Shown: positions 28,304-36,391 of the stretch, in pieces
How the letters are laid out: every line of letters starts with the position of its first letter
How positions within the stretch are numbered: position 1 is the first letter of the stretch
From: Sphingomonas citri
GTDB taxonomy: Bacteria > Pseudomonadota > Alphaproteobacteria > Sphingomonadales > Sphingomonadaceae
DNA length: 64,000 bases
NCBI RefSeq assembly: GCF_019429485.1
Contig: NZ_JAHXZN010000006.1
Location: forward strand, 124,001 to 188,000
Direction: 5' to 3'
The notes under the pieces: generated by a model
The model's input: only the letters and a program-made list of their open reading frames with translations
What the model was told of the DNA's origin: nothing
Database searches by the model: none
Made by a program: the position numbers and the translations under genes

Positions 28304-30889
28304 ATGCAGCTCGTCATCGTCGAATCGCCCGCCAAGGCGAAGACCATCGAAAAGTACCTGGGCTCCGACTATCGCGTGCTCGCGAGCTACGGCCATATCC
28401 GCGACCTGCCGCCGCGCGACGGGTCGGTGAACCCCGACGAGGGGTTCGCGATGGAATGGGAGAATTACGCGGACAAGGCCAAGCAGCTCAAGGCGATCGC
28501 CGATCTCGCCAAGGGCGCCGACCGGCTGATCCTCGCCACCGACCCCGATCGCGAGGGCGAGGCGATCTCGTGGCACGTCCAGGAGGTGCTGGCCAAGCGC
28601 AAGGCGCTGCCCAAGGACGTCCAGCGAGTCACCTTCAACGCGATAACCAAGCCCGCGGTGACGCAGGCGATGGCCAACCCGCGCCAGCTCGATACCGACC
28701 TGATCGACGCCTATCGCGCGCGCCGCGCGCTCGACTATCTCGTCGGCTTTACGCTCTCGCCGGTGCTGTGGCGCAAGCTGCCCGGCGCCAAGTCGGCGGG
28801 GCGCGTCCAGTCGGTCGCGCTGCGGCTGATCGTCTCGCGCGAGCGCGAGATCGAGGCGTTCCGTGCGCAGGAATATTGGTCGGTCACGGCGAACCTCGAG
28901 CAGGACGGCACACCTTTCGTCGCGCGGCTGGTGCAATGGGAAGGGCGAAAGCTCGACCGGCTCTCGATCGGCAACGAGGGCGACGCGCTGCGCGCCAAGG
29001 CGGATGTCGAGGCCGGCAACTTCTCGGTCCAGTCGGTCGAGACCAAGCCGGCGACGCGCAACCCGCCGCCGCCCTTCACCACCTCGACGCTGCAGCAGGA
29101 AGCGGCGCGCAAGCTCGGCTTCTCCGCCGACCATACGATGCGGATCGCCCAGCAGCTCTACGAAGACGGCGCGATCACCTATATGCGGACCGACGGCGTG
29201 CAGATGGACGGCAGCGCCATCTCCGCCGCGCGCGCCGCGATCGCGCAGCGCTACGACGGCGGCTATGTCCCCGACAAGCCGCGGATGTACCAGACCAAGG
29301 CGAAGAACGCGCAGGAAGCGCACGAGGCGATCCGCCCGACCGACTTCTCGCGCGACCGCGTCGGCTCGGGCGACCACGCCCGGCTATACGACCTGGTGTG
29401 GAAGCGCGCGCTGGCGAGCCAGATGGCCTCGGCGCGGATGGAGCGCACGACGGTGGAGCTGGCCGACGGCACCGGGCGGCACGTGCTGCGCGCCACCGGG
29501 CAGGTGGTGCTCTTCCCCGGCTATCTCGCGCTCTACGAGGAGGGACAGGACGACAGCCAGGACGAGGACGCCCGGCGCCTGCCCCGGCTGCGCGATGGCG
29601 ACTCGCCGGCCAAGAAGGGCGTCGAGGCCGAGCAGCATTTCACCCAGCCGCCGCCGCGCTTCTCCGAGGCGTCGCTGGTCAAGCGCATGGAGGAGCTGGG
29701 GATCGGCCGGCCCTCTACCTATGCCTCGATCATCAAGACGCTCAAGGACCGCGCCTATGTGCGCGTTGAGAAGAACCGCTTCTTCGCCGAGGAGAGCGGA
29801 CGGCTGGTGACCGCCTTCCTCGAGCGCTTCTTCGAGCGCTACGTCGGCTACGACTATACCGCCGGACTGGAAGAAGAGCTCGACGACGTCTCGGGCGGGC
29901 GCGCTCAGTGGCAGGCGGTGCTCGAGGCGTTCTGGCGCGACTTCAAGCCGCGCACGGCCGAGGTGATGGAGCAGAAGCCGAGCGAGGTCACCGCGCAGCT
30001 CGACCAGTTCCTCGCGCCCTATCTCTTCCCCGACAAGGCCGACGGTACCGACCCGCGCCTGTGCCCGGCGTGCCACGTCGGCAGCCTGGCGCTGCGCGGC
30101 GGCAAGTTCGGCGCGTTCATCGCGTGCAGCAACTATCCGGAGTGCAAATACACCCGCCGCTTCGCGCAGGGTGGCGAGGCGGGCGAGGACGCCACGCCCG
30201 AGCAGCTCGGCCACGATCCCGAGACGGGGCTGCCGGTCGAGCGCAAGTCGGGGCGGTTCGGCCCCTACATCCAGCTCGGCGACGGCAAGGACGCCAAGCG
30301 CGCCTCCATCCCCAAGGACATCGGCGAGCTCGACCTGGAGATGGCGCTCAAGCTGCTCCACCTGCCGCGCGTGATCGGCCAGCACCCCGAGACGGGCAAG
30401 GACATCGCGGCCAGCATCGGGCGCTACGGCCCCTATCTGGTGCACGAGGGCAAATACGCTCGGCTGCAGTCGACCGCCGAGGTGTTCGAGACCGGCATGA
30501 ACGCCGCGGTGGTGAAGCTCGCCGAGGCAGCGGCGGGCGGCGGGCGGCCGCAGCGCGGCGCGGCGCGCGCGCCGCTCAAGGTGCTTGGCGCACACCCGCG
30601 CACCGAGGCCGAGCTGCGGCTGATGGAAGGGCGCTACGGCCCGTACGTGACCGACGGCACCACCAACGCGACCTTGCCCAAGACGATCGCGCCCGATCAG
30701 CTGACGCTGGAGGAGGCAGCGCAGCTGATCGACGACCGCGCCGCCGCCGCACCGGCGAAGAAGCCGGCCAAGAAGAAGGCGCCGGCGAAAAAGCCGGCGG
30801 CAGCGAAGGAGGCGCCGGCGAAGAAGGCGGCGGCGAAGAAGGCGCCCGCGAAGAAGGCGCCCGCGAAGAAGGCGGCGGCGAAGACGTAG
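28304..30889 (+). CDS. topA: DNA topoisomerase I
   Basis: A type IA topoisomerase of 861 residues that relaxes negative supercoils. The Toprim domain begins at the N-terminus (LVIVESPAKAKTIEKYLG) with DPDREGEAISWH. The active-site tyrosine is Y293 in GAITYMRTDGVQMD. A C4 zinc finger (CPACHVGSLALRGGKFGAF, then CSNYPECKYT) and degenerate zinc-ribbon repeats follow (FGPYIQLGDG, YGPYLVHEG, YGPYVTDG). The last ~45 residues are a Lys/Ala tail built from repeated AKKAPAKK units, like histone H1. The ATG at 28304 is chosen over an in-frame start inside the repeat region. Confidence 0.96.
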   Translation: MQLVIVESPAKAKTIEKYLGSDYRVLASYGHIRDLPPRDGSVNPDEGFAMEWENYADKAKQLKAIADLAKGADRLILATDPDREGEAISWHVQEVLAKRKALPKDVQRVTFNAITKPAVTQAMANPRQLDTDLIDAYRARRALDYLVGFTLSPVLWRKLPGAKSAGRVQSVALRLIVSREREIEAFRAQEYWSVTANLEQDGTPFVARLVQWEGRKLDRLSIGNEGDALRAKADVEAGNFSVQSVETKPATRNPPPPFTTSTLQQEAARKLGFSADHTMRIAQQLYEDGAITYMRTDGVQMDGSAISAARAAIAQRYDGGYVPDKPRMYQTKAKNAQEAHEAIRPTDFSRDRVGSGDHARLYDLVWKRALASQMASARMERTTVELADGTGRHVLRATGQVVLFPGYLALYEEGQDDSQDEDARRLPRLRDGDSPAKKGVEAEQHFTQPPPRFSEASLVKRMEELGIGRPSTYASIIKTLKDRAYVRVEKNRFFAEESGRLVTAFLERFFERYVGYDYTAGLEEELDDVSGGRAQWQAVLEAFWRDFKPRTAEVMEQKPSEVTAQLDQFLAPYLFPDKADGTDPRLCPACHVGSLALRGGKFGAFIACSNYPECKYTRRFAQGGEAGEDATPEQLGHDPETGLPVERKSGRFGPYIQLGDGKDAKRASIPKDIGELDLEMALKLLHLPRVIGQHPETGKDIAASIGRYGPYLVHEGKYARLQSTAEVFETGMNAAVVKLAEAAAGGGRPQRGAARAPLKVLGAHPRTEAELRLMEGRYGPYVTDGTTNATLPKTIAPDQLTLEEAAQLIDDRAAAAPAKKPAKKKAPAKKPAAAKEAPAKKAAAKKAPAKKAPAKKAAAKT

Positions 30890-30915
30890 CGCCAGCCGTC
30901 TCGATCGCGCGTGAG

Positions 30916-30996
30916 CCGTGCTCCGCCGAATGCCGGAGCCCAGGGCCGCGGGGTAGCGTCTTCATGGCTCTAGGCTCCGGCGTCCGCAGGAGCGCG
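30916..30996. repeat. Palindromic element E, copy 1
   Basis: Two arms about 30 bases apart: CCGTGCTCCGCCGAATGCC with GGAGCCCAGGG, and GGCTCCGGCGTCCGCAGG with AGCGCG. The right arm nearly matches the solo hairpin after katG. It lies 26 bases after the topA stop. Confidence 0.75.
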
Positions 30997-31052
30997 AGGC
31001 CGGCCCGATCGCGATGAGTCAGCTCGCGGGGGCGTCGAGCTCACCTCCGCAG

Positions 31053-31150
31053 CCGTCATCCTGAACTCGTTTCAGGATCCACTTGTCCGCCTTCCCGCTC
31101 GCCGCTGACTTGGCGGCACGGCGGATCCTGAGACAAGCTCAGGATGACGG
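31053..31150. repeat. 98 bp palindromic element C, copy 1
   Basis: It starts CCGTCATCCTGAACTCG and ends CAAGCTCAGGATGACGG; inner boundaries are TTCAGGATCCAC and GGCGGATCCTGAGAC. Total length 98 bp. With the E copy at 30916 it explains most of the 347 bp between topA and the Sel1 gene; the last ~85 bases show no other recognisable feature. Confidence 0.85.
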
Positions 31151-31236
31151 AACAGGGCAGGGCGCGAGCGTCTCTCGCCCTCACTCACACCATCCGTCAG
31201 CGCCGTCATCGACCGGGCGCCTCGGGCGAGCGTGGC

Positions 31237-31527
31237 TCAGGCGGCGCGGCGGGCGCCCAGCGCGAGCACGTCGCGCGCGGCGCGCTGCGCCGTCGCGATC
31301 TCGCGCGCGGTCATGTCCTCGGCCACTTCGGCGCGGGCGGCGGCGGCGGCCTCGTGGCCGCGCGCTGCGGCGAGGTTGAACCACTTGTGCGCCTCGATCA
31401 GGTCGAGCGTCGCGCCGGCGGTGCCGGTCGAATAGGCCACGCCCAGGTCGTAGGCGGCGTCCTCGTTGCCGCGGGTCGCCTCGGCGGTACGGCGGGCGAG
31501 CAGCGCGCCCTCGAAATCGGTCAGCAT
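31237..31527 (-). CDS. Sel1-repeat-like small protein
   Basis: A protein of 96 residues with one Sel1-type helical repeat: EDAAYDLGVAYSTG, then DLIEAHKWFNLAAARGHEAA, followed by a helical, Ala/Arg-rich C-terminus. Sel1 repeats mediate protein contacts; the partner is unknown. The ATG at 31527 lies about 60 bases downstream of a triplet of ATTAACC-like direct repeats. It is downstream of panC on the same strand with a 91 bp gap. No signal peptide. Confidence 0.8.
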   Translation of the reverse strand: MLTDFEGALLARRTAEATRGNEDAAYDLGVAYSTGTAGATLDLIEAHKWFNLAAARGHEAAAAARAEVAEDMTAREIATAQRAARDVLALGARRAA

Positions 31528-31581
31528 CTCGGACTACCCCTCTAATCCTTGGAATGAGGGTGTTTTCGCTGATTCGAGTCT

Positions 31582-31604
31582 CTAATTGGTTAATCGGTTA
31601 ATGC
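31582..31604 (-). promoter_or_regulatory. Tandem ATTAACC-type repeats upstream of the Sel1 gene
   Basis: On the minus strand, GCATTAACC, GATTAACC and AATTAGA follow each other with an 8-base period in the only A/T-rich patch of this gap. TTAACC resembles CtrA half-sites, but the TTAA-N7-TTAA spacing is not met. A regulator site is possible, not shown. Confidence 0.3.
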
Positions 31605-31618
31605 GACTTCAGTCGAAC

Positions 31619-32461
31619 TTATCCAGCATCGACCGCGAGATTGTCTATCAGCCGCGTGTTGCCGAGCCGCGCCGCCGCGAGCAGCTGCCGGCGCCGCCCT
31701 GCCGCTGGCTCGGGCGAGAGCGTCTCCGCGTCGACCAGCGCGACATAGTCGACCTCGAACCCCGCCGCGGTCAGCGCGGCGGTCGCGTCGTCGAGCGCCT
31801 TGGCCGGGTCGGTGCCGCCGCGGATCGCGCGGGCCGCGATGCCGAGCGCGCGCGGCAGCGCCACCGCTCTCTGGCGTTCCTCGGGTGAGAGATAGACGTT
31901 GCGCGACGAGAGCGCGAGCCCGTCGTCCTCGCGCTGGGTCGGCACGCCGGTGATCTCGACGTCGAAGTCGAGGTCCGCCACCATGCGCCGTACCACCGCG
32001 AGCTGCTGGAAGTCCTTCTCGCCGAAATAGGCGCGGGTCGGGCGGACCTGGTTGAACAGCTTGGCGACGACGGTGGCGACACCGTCGAAGTGACCCGGCC
32101 GCGCGGCGCCGTCGAGCCCCTCGCTCACCCCACCGACCGAGACATTGGTGGCGAAGCCGTCGGGGTACATCTGCTCCACCGGCGGCAGCCACAGCAGGTC
32201 GCAGCCCGCCTCGCTGAGCATGGCGATGTCGCTGGTCTCCTTGCGCGGGTAGCGCGACAGGTCCTCGCCCGCGCCAAACTGGCGCGGGTTGACGAAGATC
32301 GACGCCACCAACGTCGTGCCCGGCCGGCGCGCCGCCTCGACCAGCGCGATATGGCCGGCGTGCAGCGCCCCCATGGTCGGCACCAGCGCCACCTCGCGGC
32401 CGCTCGCGCGCGCCGCCGCCAGCGCCGCGCGGAGCCCGGCGAGCTCCCGATATATCTCCAC
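31619..32461 (-). CDS. panC: Pantoate--beta-alanine ligase (pantothenate synthetase)
   Basis: An enzyme of 280 residues that joins pantoate and beta-alanine using ATP, the last step of pantothenate synthesis. Family motifs are VALVPTMGALHAGHIALVEA (the HIGH-like site), ASIFVNPRQFGAGEDLSRYP, RPTRAYFGEKDFQQLAVVRR, and ALSSRNVYLSPEER with the KMSKS-like loop. The ATG at 32461 gives the usual length. It is divergent from mipZ over a short intergenic region. panB is not in the window. Confidence 0.96.
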   Translation of the reverse strand: MEIYRELAGLRAALAAARASGREVALVPTMGALHAGHIALVEAARRPGTTLVASIFVNPRQFGAGEDLSRYPRKETSDIAMLSEAGCDLLWLPPVEQMYPDGFATNVSVGGVSEGLDGAARPGHFDGVATVVAKLFNQVRPTRAYFGEKDFQQLAVVRRMVADLDFDVEITGVPTQREDDGLALSSRNVYLSPEERQRAVALPRALGIAARAIRGGTDPAKALDDATAALTAAGFEVDYVALVDAETLSPEPAAGRRRQLLAAARLGNTRLIDNLAVDAG

Positions 32462-32535
32462 CCGTTACCCCTCGAAACTCGCGGCGTCGGGTTCTATGGT
32501 CGCGACGAACCGCGATCAATCAGGGATGCGACGAA

Positions 32536-33372
32536 TTGTCCGATACCGTTGCAGGCGTGCACGACGAGAGCCCGGGCGCGGGGGCGCCGGGGGGGCGCAC
32601 GCACGTCATCGTCTTCGCCAACGAGAAGGGCGGGACGGGCAAGAGCACCACCGCGGTGCATGTCGCGATCGCGCTCGCGGCCAAGGGCGCGCGCGTGGCG
32701 TGTATCGACCTCGACCATCGCCAGCGCACGCTCGGCCGTTACCTCGAGAACCGCGAGTCGACGGTGAAGCGCTCGGCGATCGACCTGCCGCTGCCCGATC
32801 ACGCCACCGGCGATGGCCGCGCCGACGGTATCTTCGCCGAGCTCTACCAGCGCTTCACCGACGGCTACGACTTCCTGGTGATCGACACGCCGGGGCGCGA
32901 CGATCCCGCGGCGCGACTGGCGGCGGCGCTGTCGAACACGCTGGTGACGCCGATGAACGACAGTTTCGTCGACTTCGACCTGATCGGCCAGGTCGATCCC
33001 GAGACCTACAAGGTGACGCGCCCGAGCTTCTATTCCGAGCTGATCTGGGACGCGCGCAAGGCGCGCGCGCGCGAGGACGGCACCACGATCGACTGGGTCG
33101 TGCTGCGCAACCGCCTGCAATATCTGGAGGCGCGCAACATGCGTCGCGTGTCGGAGGCGCTCGACCAGCTCGCCCGGCGCGTCGGCTTCCGCATCATCCC
33201 GGGGCTGGGCGAGCGCGTGATCTACCGCGAGCTCTTCCCCAAGGGGCTGACGCTGCTCGACGCCAAGGCGTTCGGCGGGATGGGGCTGAGCCACGTCGCC
33301 GCGCGCCAGGAGCTGCGCGAGATGATGGCGGCGCTGGCGCTGCCCGAGTCGACGATGCCGCTGTTCGCGTGA
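32536..33372 (+). CDS. mipZ: Division-plane positioning ATPase MipZ
   Basis: A ParA/MinD-type ATPase of 278 residues. The deviant Walker A NEKGGTGKST (residues 29-38) has the signature lysine. The sequence closely follows Caulobacter MipZ as I recall it: CIDLDHRQRTLGRYLENR, IDTPGRDDPAARLA, VTPMNDSFVDFDLIGQVDP, WVVLRNRL and VIYRELFPKGLTLLD. MipZ forms a gradient from the cell poles and blocks FtsZ assembly there. A TTG at 32536 preceded by AGGGA is used; a GTG at 32557 is the alternative. A chemoreceptor-type or plasmid ParA is less likely because no parB or centromere-like repeats are adjacent. Confidence 0.9.
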   Translation: MSDTVAGVHDESPGAGAPGGRTHVIVFANEKGGTGKSTTAVHVAIALAAKGARVACIDLDHRQRTLGRYLENRESTVKRSAIDLPLPDHATGDGRADGIFAELYQRFTDGYDFLVIDTPGRDDPAARLAAALSNTLVTPMNDSFVDFDLIGQVDPETYKVTRPSFYSELIWDARKARAREDGTTIDWVVLRNRLQYLEARNMRRVSEALDQLARRVGFRIIPGLGERVIYRELFPKGLTLLDAKAFGGMGLSHVAARQELREMMAALALPESTMPLFA

Positions 33373-33386
33373 GGGCGCTGGGCGAA

Positions 33387-33468
33387 GCGGTGTTCCTGCG
33401 CGCACAGGAACGGAGGAGCTGGGGCGTTGCGCTGCGTGGCCCTGAGCTCCTGCATGCGCAGGAGCACG
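33387..33468. repeat. Palindromic element E, copy 2
   Basis: The left hairpin GTTCCTGCGCGCACAGGAAC and the right hairpin GCTCCTGCATGCGCAGGAGC lie about 35 bases apart, with GGAGCTGGGG and the CCCTGAGCTCC stretch inverted between them. It follows the mipZ stop by 14 bases. Confidence 0.75.
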
Positions 33469-33503
33469 TGGCGTGCGAGGCAAGCGCCCTCTCCAACCAC
33501 CTT

Positions 33504-33601
33504 CCGTCATCCCTAACTTGTTTCGGAATCCACCGTGCCGCGCACCCAGGAGCGGCGGTGATCGCGGACGGGTGGGTCCTGAAACGGGTCCAGGATGACG
33601 C
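33504..33601. repeat. 98 bp palindromic element C, copy 2 (diverged)
   Basis: Ends CCGTCATCCCTAACTTG and GGGTCCAGGATGACG; inner boundaries TTTCGGAATCCAC and GTGGGTCCTGAAAC. Same 98 bp length as copies 1, 5 and 6 despite substitutions. With the E copy it fills most of the 313 bp mipZ to J-domain gap. Confidence 0.8.
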
Positions 33602-33685
33602 CAATCGGTGGGGCGAGGCACGATCATTGTCGGTCGTCGCGCCCGGCCCACCGGATCGAGCGCCCGCCAGCCTCGGCGACCGCCC

Positions 33686-33946
33686 ATGCTGAAATGGCTC
33701 CTCCTCATCGCGATCGTCTACGCCGCGTGGCGCTTCCTCCGGCCCGCGCCGAAGCGTCAGCGCTCGCCGCTGGCCGATGCGCGCGCGCTGCTCGGTGTCA
33801 CCCACGACGCCGACGAGGCGGCGATCCGTGCCGCGCACCGCCGCCTCATCGCCGAGATCCACCCCGATCGTGGCGGCTCGCCCGAGCGCGCGCGCCAGGC
33901 CAACGCCGCGCGCGACACGCTGCTCGCGCGCCTGCGCCGCGACTGA
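33686..33946 (+). CDS. Small membrane-anchored J-domain protein
   Basis: A protein of 86 residues. An N-terminal membrane helix (MLKWLLLIAIVYAAWRFL) is followed by a minimal J domain with ADARALLGVTHDADEAAI, then RLIAEIHPDRGGS, which contains the HPD tripeptide needed to stimulate DnaK ATPase. There is no Gly/Phe region or zinc domain, so it is a type III (DjlA/TIM14-like) co-chaperone. The ATG at 33686 is chosen over an upstream in-frame start because it gives a clean membrane anchor. The phosphomannomutase gene begins 13 bases after its stop, so they are probably co-transcribed. Confidence 0.88.
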   Translation: MLKWLLLIAIVYAAWRFLRPAPKRQRSPLADARALLGVTHDADEAAIRAAHRRLIAEIHPDRGGSPERARQANAARDTLLARLRRD

Positions 33947-33959
33947 CCGGACCATCGCC

Positions 33960-35336
33960 GTGCCCCATCGCTTCGACCCCGTGATCCTGCGCGAGTATGA
34001 CGTGCGCGGTACCGTCGGCACCAACCTGTCGGAGGCGGACGCCTATGCCGTCGGACGCAGCTTCGCGACCCGGCTGCGGCGCGCGGGCGGGGCCAGCGTC
34101 GCGGTCGGCTATGACGGACGCACCCACTCGCCCGCGCTCGAGGCGGCGCTGGTGCGCGGGCTGAGCGAGGGCGGGGTCGACGTGGTGCGCGTCGGGCTGG
34201 GGCCGTCGCCGATGCTCTATTATGCCGCGACGACACTCGGGGTCGACGGCGGGGTGCAGGTGACCGGCAGCCACAATCCGCGCGACGACAACGGCTTCAA
34301 GCTGGTGCTGCGCGGCGACAGCTTCTTCGGCGACGACATCGCCGATCTCGCGCGGCTCGCCGCGGCGGGCGACTGGACCAGCGGGCAGGGCGGGGTGAGC
34401 GAGCGCGACGTTCGCGCCGATTATATCGACCGGCTGCTCGCGGGCGATCCGGAGCGCCACGAAGGGCGGCCGCTCCGCGTCGGCTGGGACGCGGGCAACG
34501 GCGCCGCGGGCGAGGCGGTGCGCGCGCTCACCGCGCGCCTGCCGGGCGAGCACCATCTGCTGTTCTGCGAGATCGACGGCCGCTTCCCCCACCATCACCC
34601 GGACCCGACGGTCGAGGCCAATCTCGCCGACCTCAAGGCGCTGATCGCGCGCGAGAGGCTCGACCTGGGCTTCGCCTTCGACGGCGACGGCGACCGGATC
34701 GGCGCGGTCGATGCCGCCGGCCGCGTGCTGTGGGGCGACGAGATCCTCGCGCTGCTCGCCGCGCCCTTGCTCGAGGAGCTGCCCGGCGCGACGATCGTCG
34801 CCGACGTGAAATCGAGCGACGCCTTGTTCGATCGCATCGCCGCGCTGGGGGGCAAGGCGCTGATGTGGCGCACCGGGCACAGCGAGATGAAGTCGAAGAT
34901 GAAGGAGGTGGGCGCGCCGCTCGCGGGCGAGCTGTCGGGGCATATCTTCTTCGCGCACGGCTATTACGGCTTCGACGACGCGCTCTACGCGGCAGTGCGG
35001 CTGCTGCGCGCGGTGCGGCGCTCGGGCGAGCCGCTCGCGGACCTGCGCGCCGCGCTGCCGCCGCGCTGCACCACGCCCGAGTGGCGCGTGCCGGTCGACG
35101 AGGCGCGCAAGCTCGCGGTGGTGGCCGAGGTGGCGGCGCGGCTCGACGCCGCCGGCGCGCGCGTCGACCGCACCGACGGGGTGCGGGTGTCGGTCGACGA
35201 CGGCTGGTGGCTGCTGCGCGCGTCGAACACGCAGGCGGCGCTGACGCTGCGCGCCGAGGCACGCGACGCGGCGGGGCTGGCGCGGCTGGTGGCGGCGATC
35301 GATGCGGAGCTGGCGGCGAGCGGGGTGCGACGGTAG
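33960..35336 (+). CDS. Phosphomannomutase/phosphoglucomutase
   Basis: An alpha-D-phosphohexomutase of 458 residues of the AlgC/PgmG type, converting mannose-6-P or glucose-6-P to the 1-phosphates for polysaccharide precursors. N-terminal FDPVILREYDVRGTVGTNL is typical of the group. The phosphoserine loop is VTGSHNPRDDNGFK, the metal loop FAFDGDGDRIGAV, the sugar loop LAGELSGHIFFAHGYYG, and the C-terminal phosphate site LLRASNTQAALTLR. The GTG at 33960 is the best start before the conserved N-terminus. It is distinct from the glycogen-linked pgm at 15190. Confidence 0.92.
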   Translation: MPHRFDPVILREYDVRGTVGTNLSEADAYAVGRSFATRLRRAGGASVAVGYDGRTHSPALEAALVRGLSEGGVDVVRVGLGPSPMLYYAATTLGVDGGVQVTGSHNPRDDNGFKLVLRGDSFFGDDIADLARLAAAGDWTSGQGGVSERDVRADYIDRLLAGDPERHEGRPLRVGWDAGNGAAGEAVRALTARLPGEHHLLFCEIDGRFPHHHPDPTVEANLADLKALIARERLDLGFAFDGDGDRIGAVDAAGRVLWGDEILALLAAPLLEELPGATIVADVKSSDALFDRIAALGGKALMWRTGHSEMKSKMKEVGAPLAGELSGHIFFAHGYYGFDDALYAAVRLLRAVRRSGEPLADLRAALPPRCTTPEWRVPVDEARKLAVVAEVAARLDAAGARVDRTDGVRVSVDDGWWLLRASNTQAALTLRAEARDAAGLARLVAAIDAELAASGVRR

Positions 35337-35383
35337 CGCGAGGCGAACGGAGTATGCCGCGACGGCCTCGCTCCCTGCGCTGG

Positions 35384-35480
35384 CGTCATGCTGAACTTGG
35401 TTCAGCATCCACCGCCCCGCGAGCGCGCCGGCCGCTGGTCGCGCGTCACGATGGATCCTGAGACGAGTTCAGGACGACGG
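35384..35480. repeat. 97 bp palindromic element C, copy 3
   Basis: Ends GCGTCATGCTGAACTTGG and GACGAGTTCAGGACGACGG; inner boundaries TTCAGCATCCAC and TGGATCCTGAGAC. It lies between convergent phosphomannomutase and Crp/Fnr genes. Confidence 0.8.
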
Positions 35481-35512
35481 CGACGAGGAGGCGAGCGAGC
35501 GCCGCCCCCGCG

Positions 35513-36253
35513 CTACGCCTCGCTTGGGCCCGGCAGCCAGCTCAGGTCGACCGCTGCGAGCCGGTCGACGTGGTTGGCGCTGCGCATCAGCCGCGCCTCG
35601 TCGAGCAGCGTCACCCGGCCGCCCGAGCGTGCGATCAGCCCCTGCTCCTCGAGCTGGCGCAGCATGCGGTTGACGTGCACCGCGGTCAGTCCGGTGGCGT
35701 CGCCGATCTCCTCCTGCGTCAGCCCTAGCGCGAAGGTGTCGCCGGTGTTCTCGTCCTGGCGCCTGATGCGGTCGCGCAGGTCGAGCAGCACCGCCGCGAC
35801 CCGCGCGCGCGCCGACATCCGACCCAATCCGGCGAGACGGTCGGTCAGCGTCGCGCGCTCGACCTGCTCCAGCGCGGCGAGCGCGAGCGCGACGCGGGGA
35901 AAGCGGAAGACGATGTCGGCGACCTGCGTGCGGTCGATCGGCACCACCACGCTGTCCGCCAGCGCGAGGAGCGCGTGCGGCGCCTTGCCGAACGCGATCA
36001 CCGCCATGCCGGTGAGGTCGCCGGGGAAGATGAAGCGCAGGATCTGCCGGCTGCCGTCGTCCAGCAGGACGAAGGCGATCAGCATGCCGCTCTTCAGCGC
36101 GTACAGCTCGGTGGAGCGTTCATTCTCGCGCACCAGCGTCATCCCCTTGCGGACGGAGCGCTCGCGCTCGCCCAGCTGGTCGAGCGCCGCACGCTCAGGC
36201 GCGGTGAGGATCATCATGTCGCCGATCCTGTCGGCGAGGCTACGCGCTGGCAC
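35513..36253 (-). CDS. Crp/Fnr-family transcriptional regulator
   Basis: A regulator of 246 residues. A cyclic-nucleotide-binding-type barrel (about 20-135; LYALKSGMLIAFVLLDDGS, ILRFIFPGDLTGM) is followed by the dimer helix and a Crp-type HTH (LGLTQEEIGDATGLTAVHV, then RMLRQLEEQGLIARSGGRV). No Fnr-type N-terminal cysteines for an Fe-S cluster are seen, so oxygen sensing in the FNR manner is unlikely; the ligand is unknown. The GTG at 36253 is preferred because AAGGGGAT lies at suitable spacing. The frame opens further to 36304. It is divergent from murA. Confidence 0.88.
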   Translation of the reverse strand: MPARSLADRIGDMMILTAPERAALDQLGERERSVRKGMTLVRENERSTELYALKSGMLIAFVLLDDGSRQILRFIFPGDLTGMAVIAFGKAPHALLALADSVVVPIDRTQVADIVFRFPRVALALAALEQVERATLTDRLAGLGRMSARARVAAVLLDLRDRIRRQDENTGDTFALGLTQEEIGDATGLTAVHVNRMLRQLEEQGLIARSGGRVTLLDEARLMRSANHVDRLAAVDLSWLPGPSEA

Positions 36254-36391
36254 CCGGTGGATATCCCCTTGATCTGCGCGTTCGTTACGCGGGGGATCGA
36301 CCAACGTGCATTAAAACCGATCAAGCGCACGTGGTCCTCACCATGTTCGCTCATCCTTGGCGACCGCGCGGGGCTTCGATAGAGCGGCGCG

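Noticed and set aside
31053..33601. Clustered repeats as a CRISPR array
   Set aside because: The repeats are palindromic pairs in separate intergenic gaps, not regularly spaced direct repeats with unique spacers, and no cas genes are present.
36260..36330. TTGAT and ATCAA half-sites between the Crp/Fnr and murA genes as an FNR box
   Set aside because: The half-sites are tens of bases apart rather than four, so they do not form a site.
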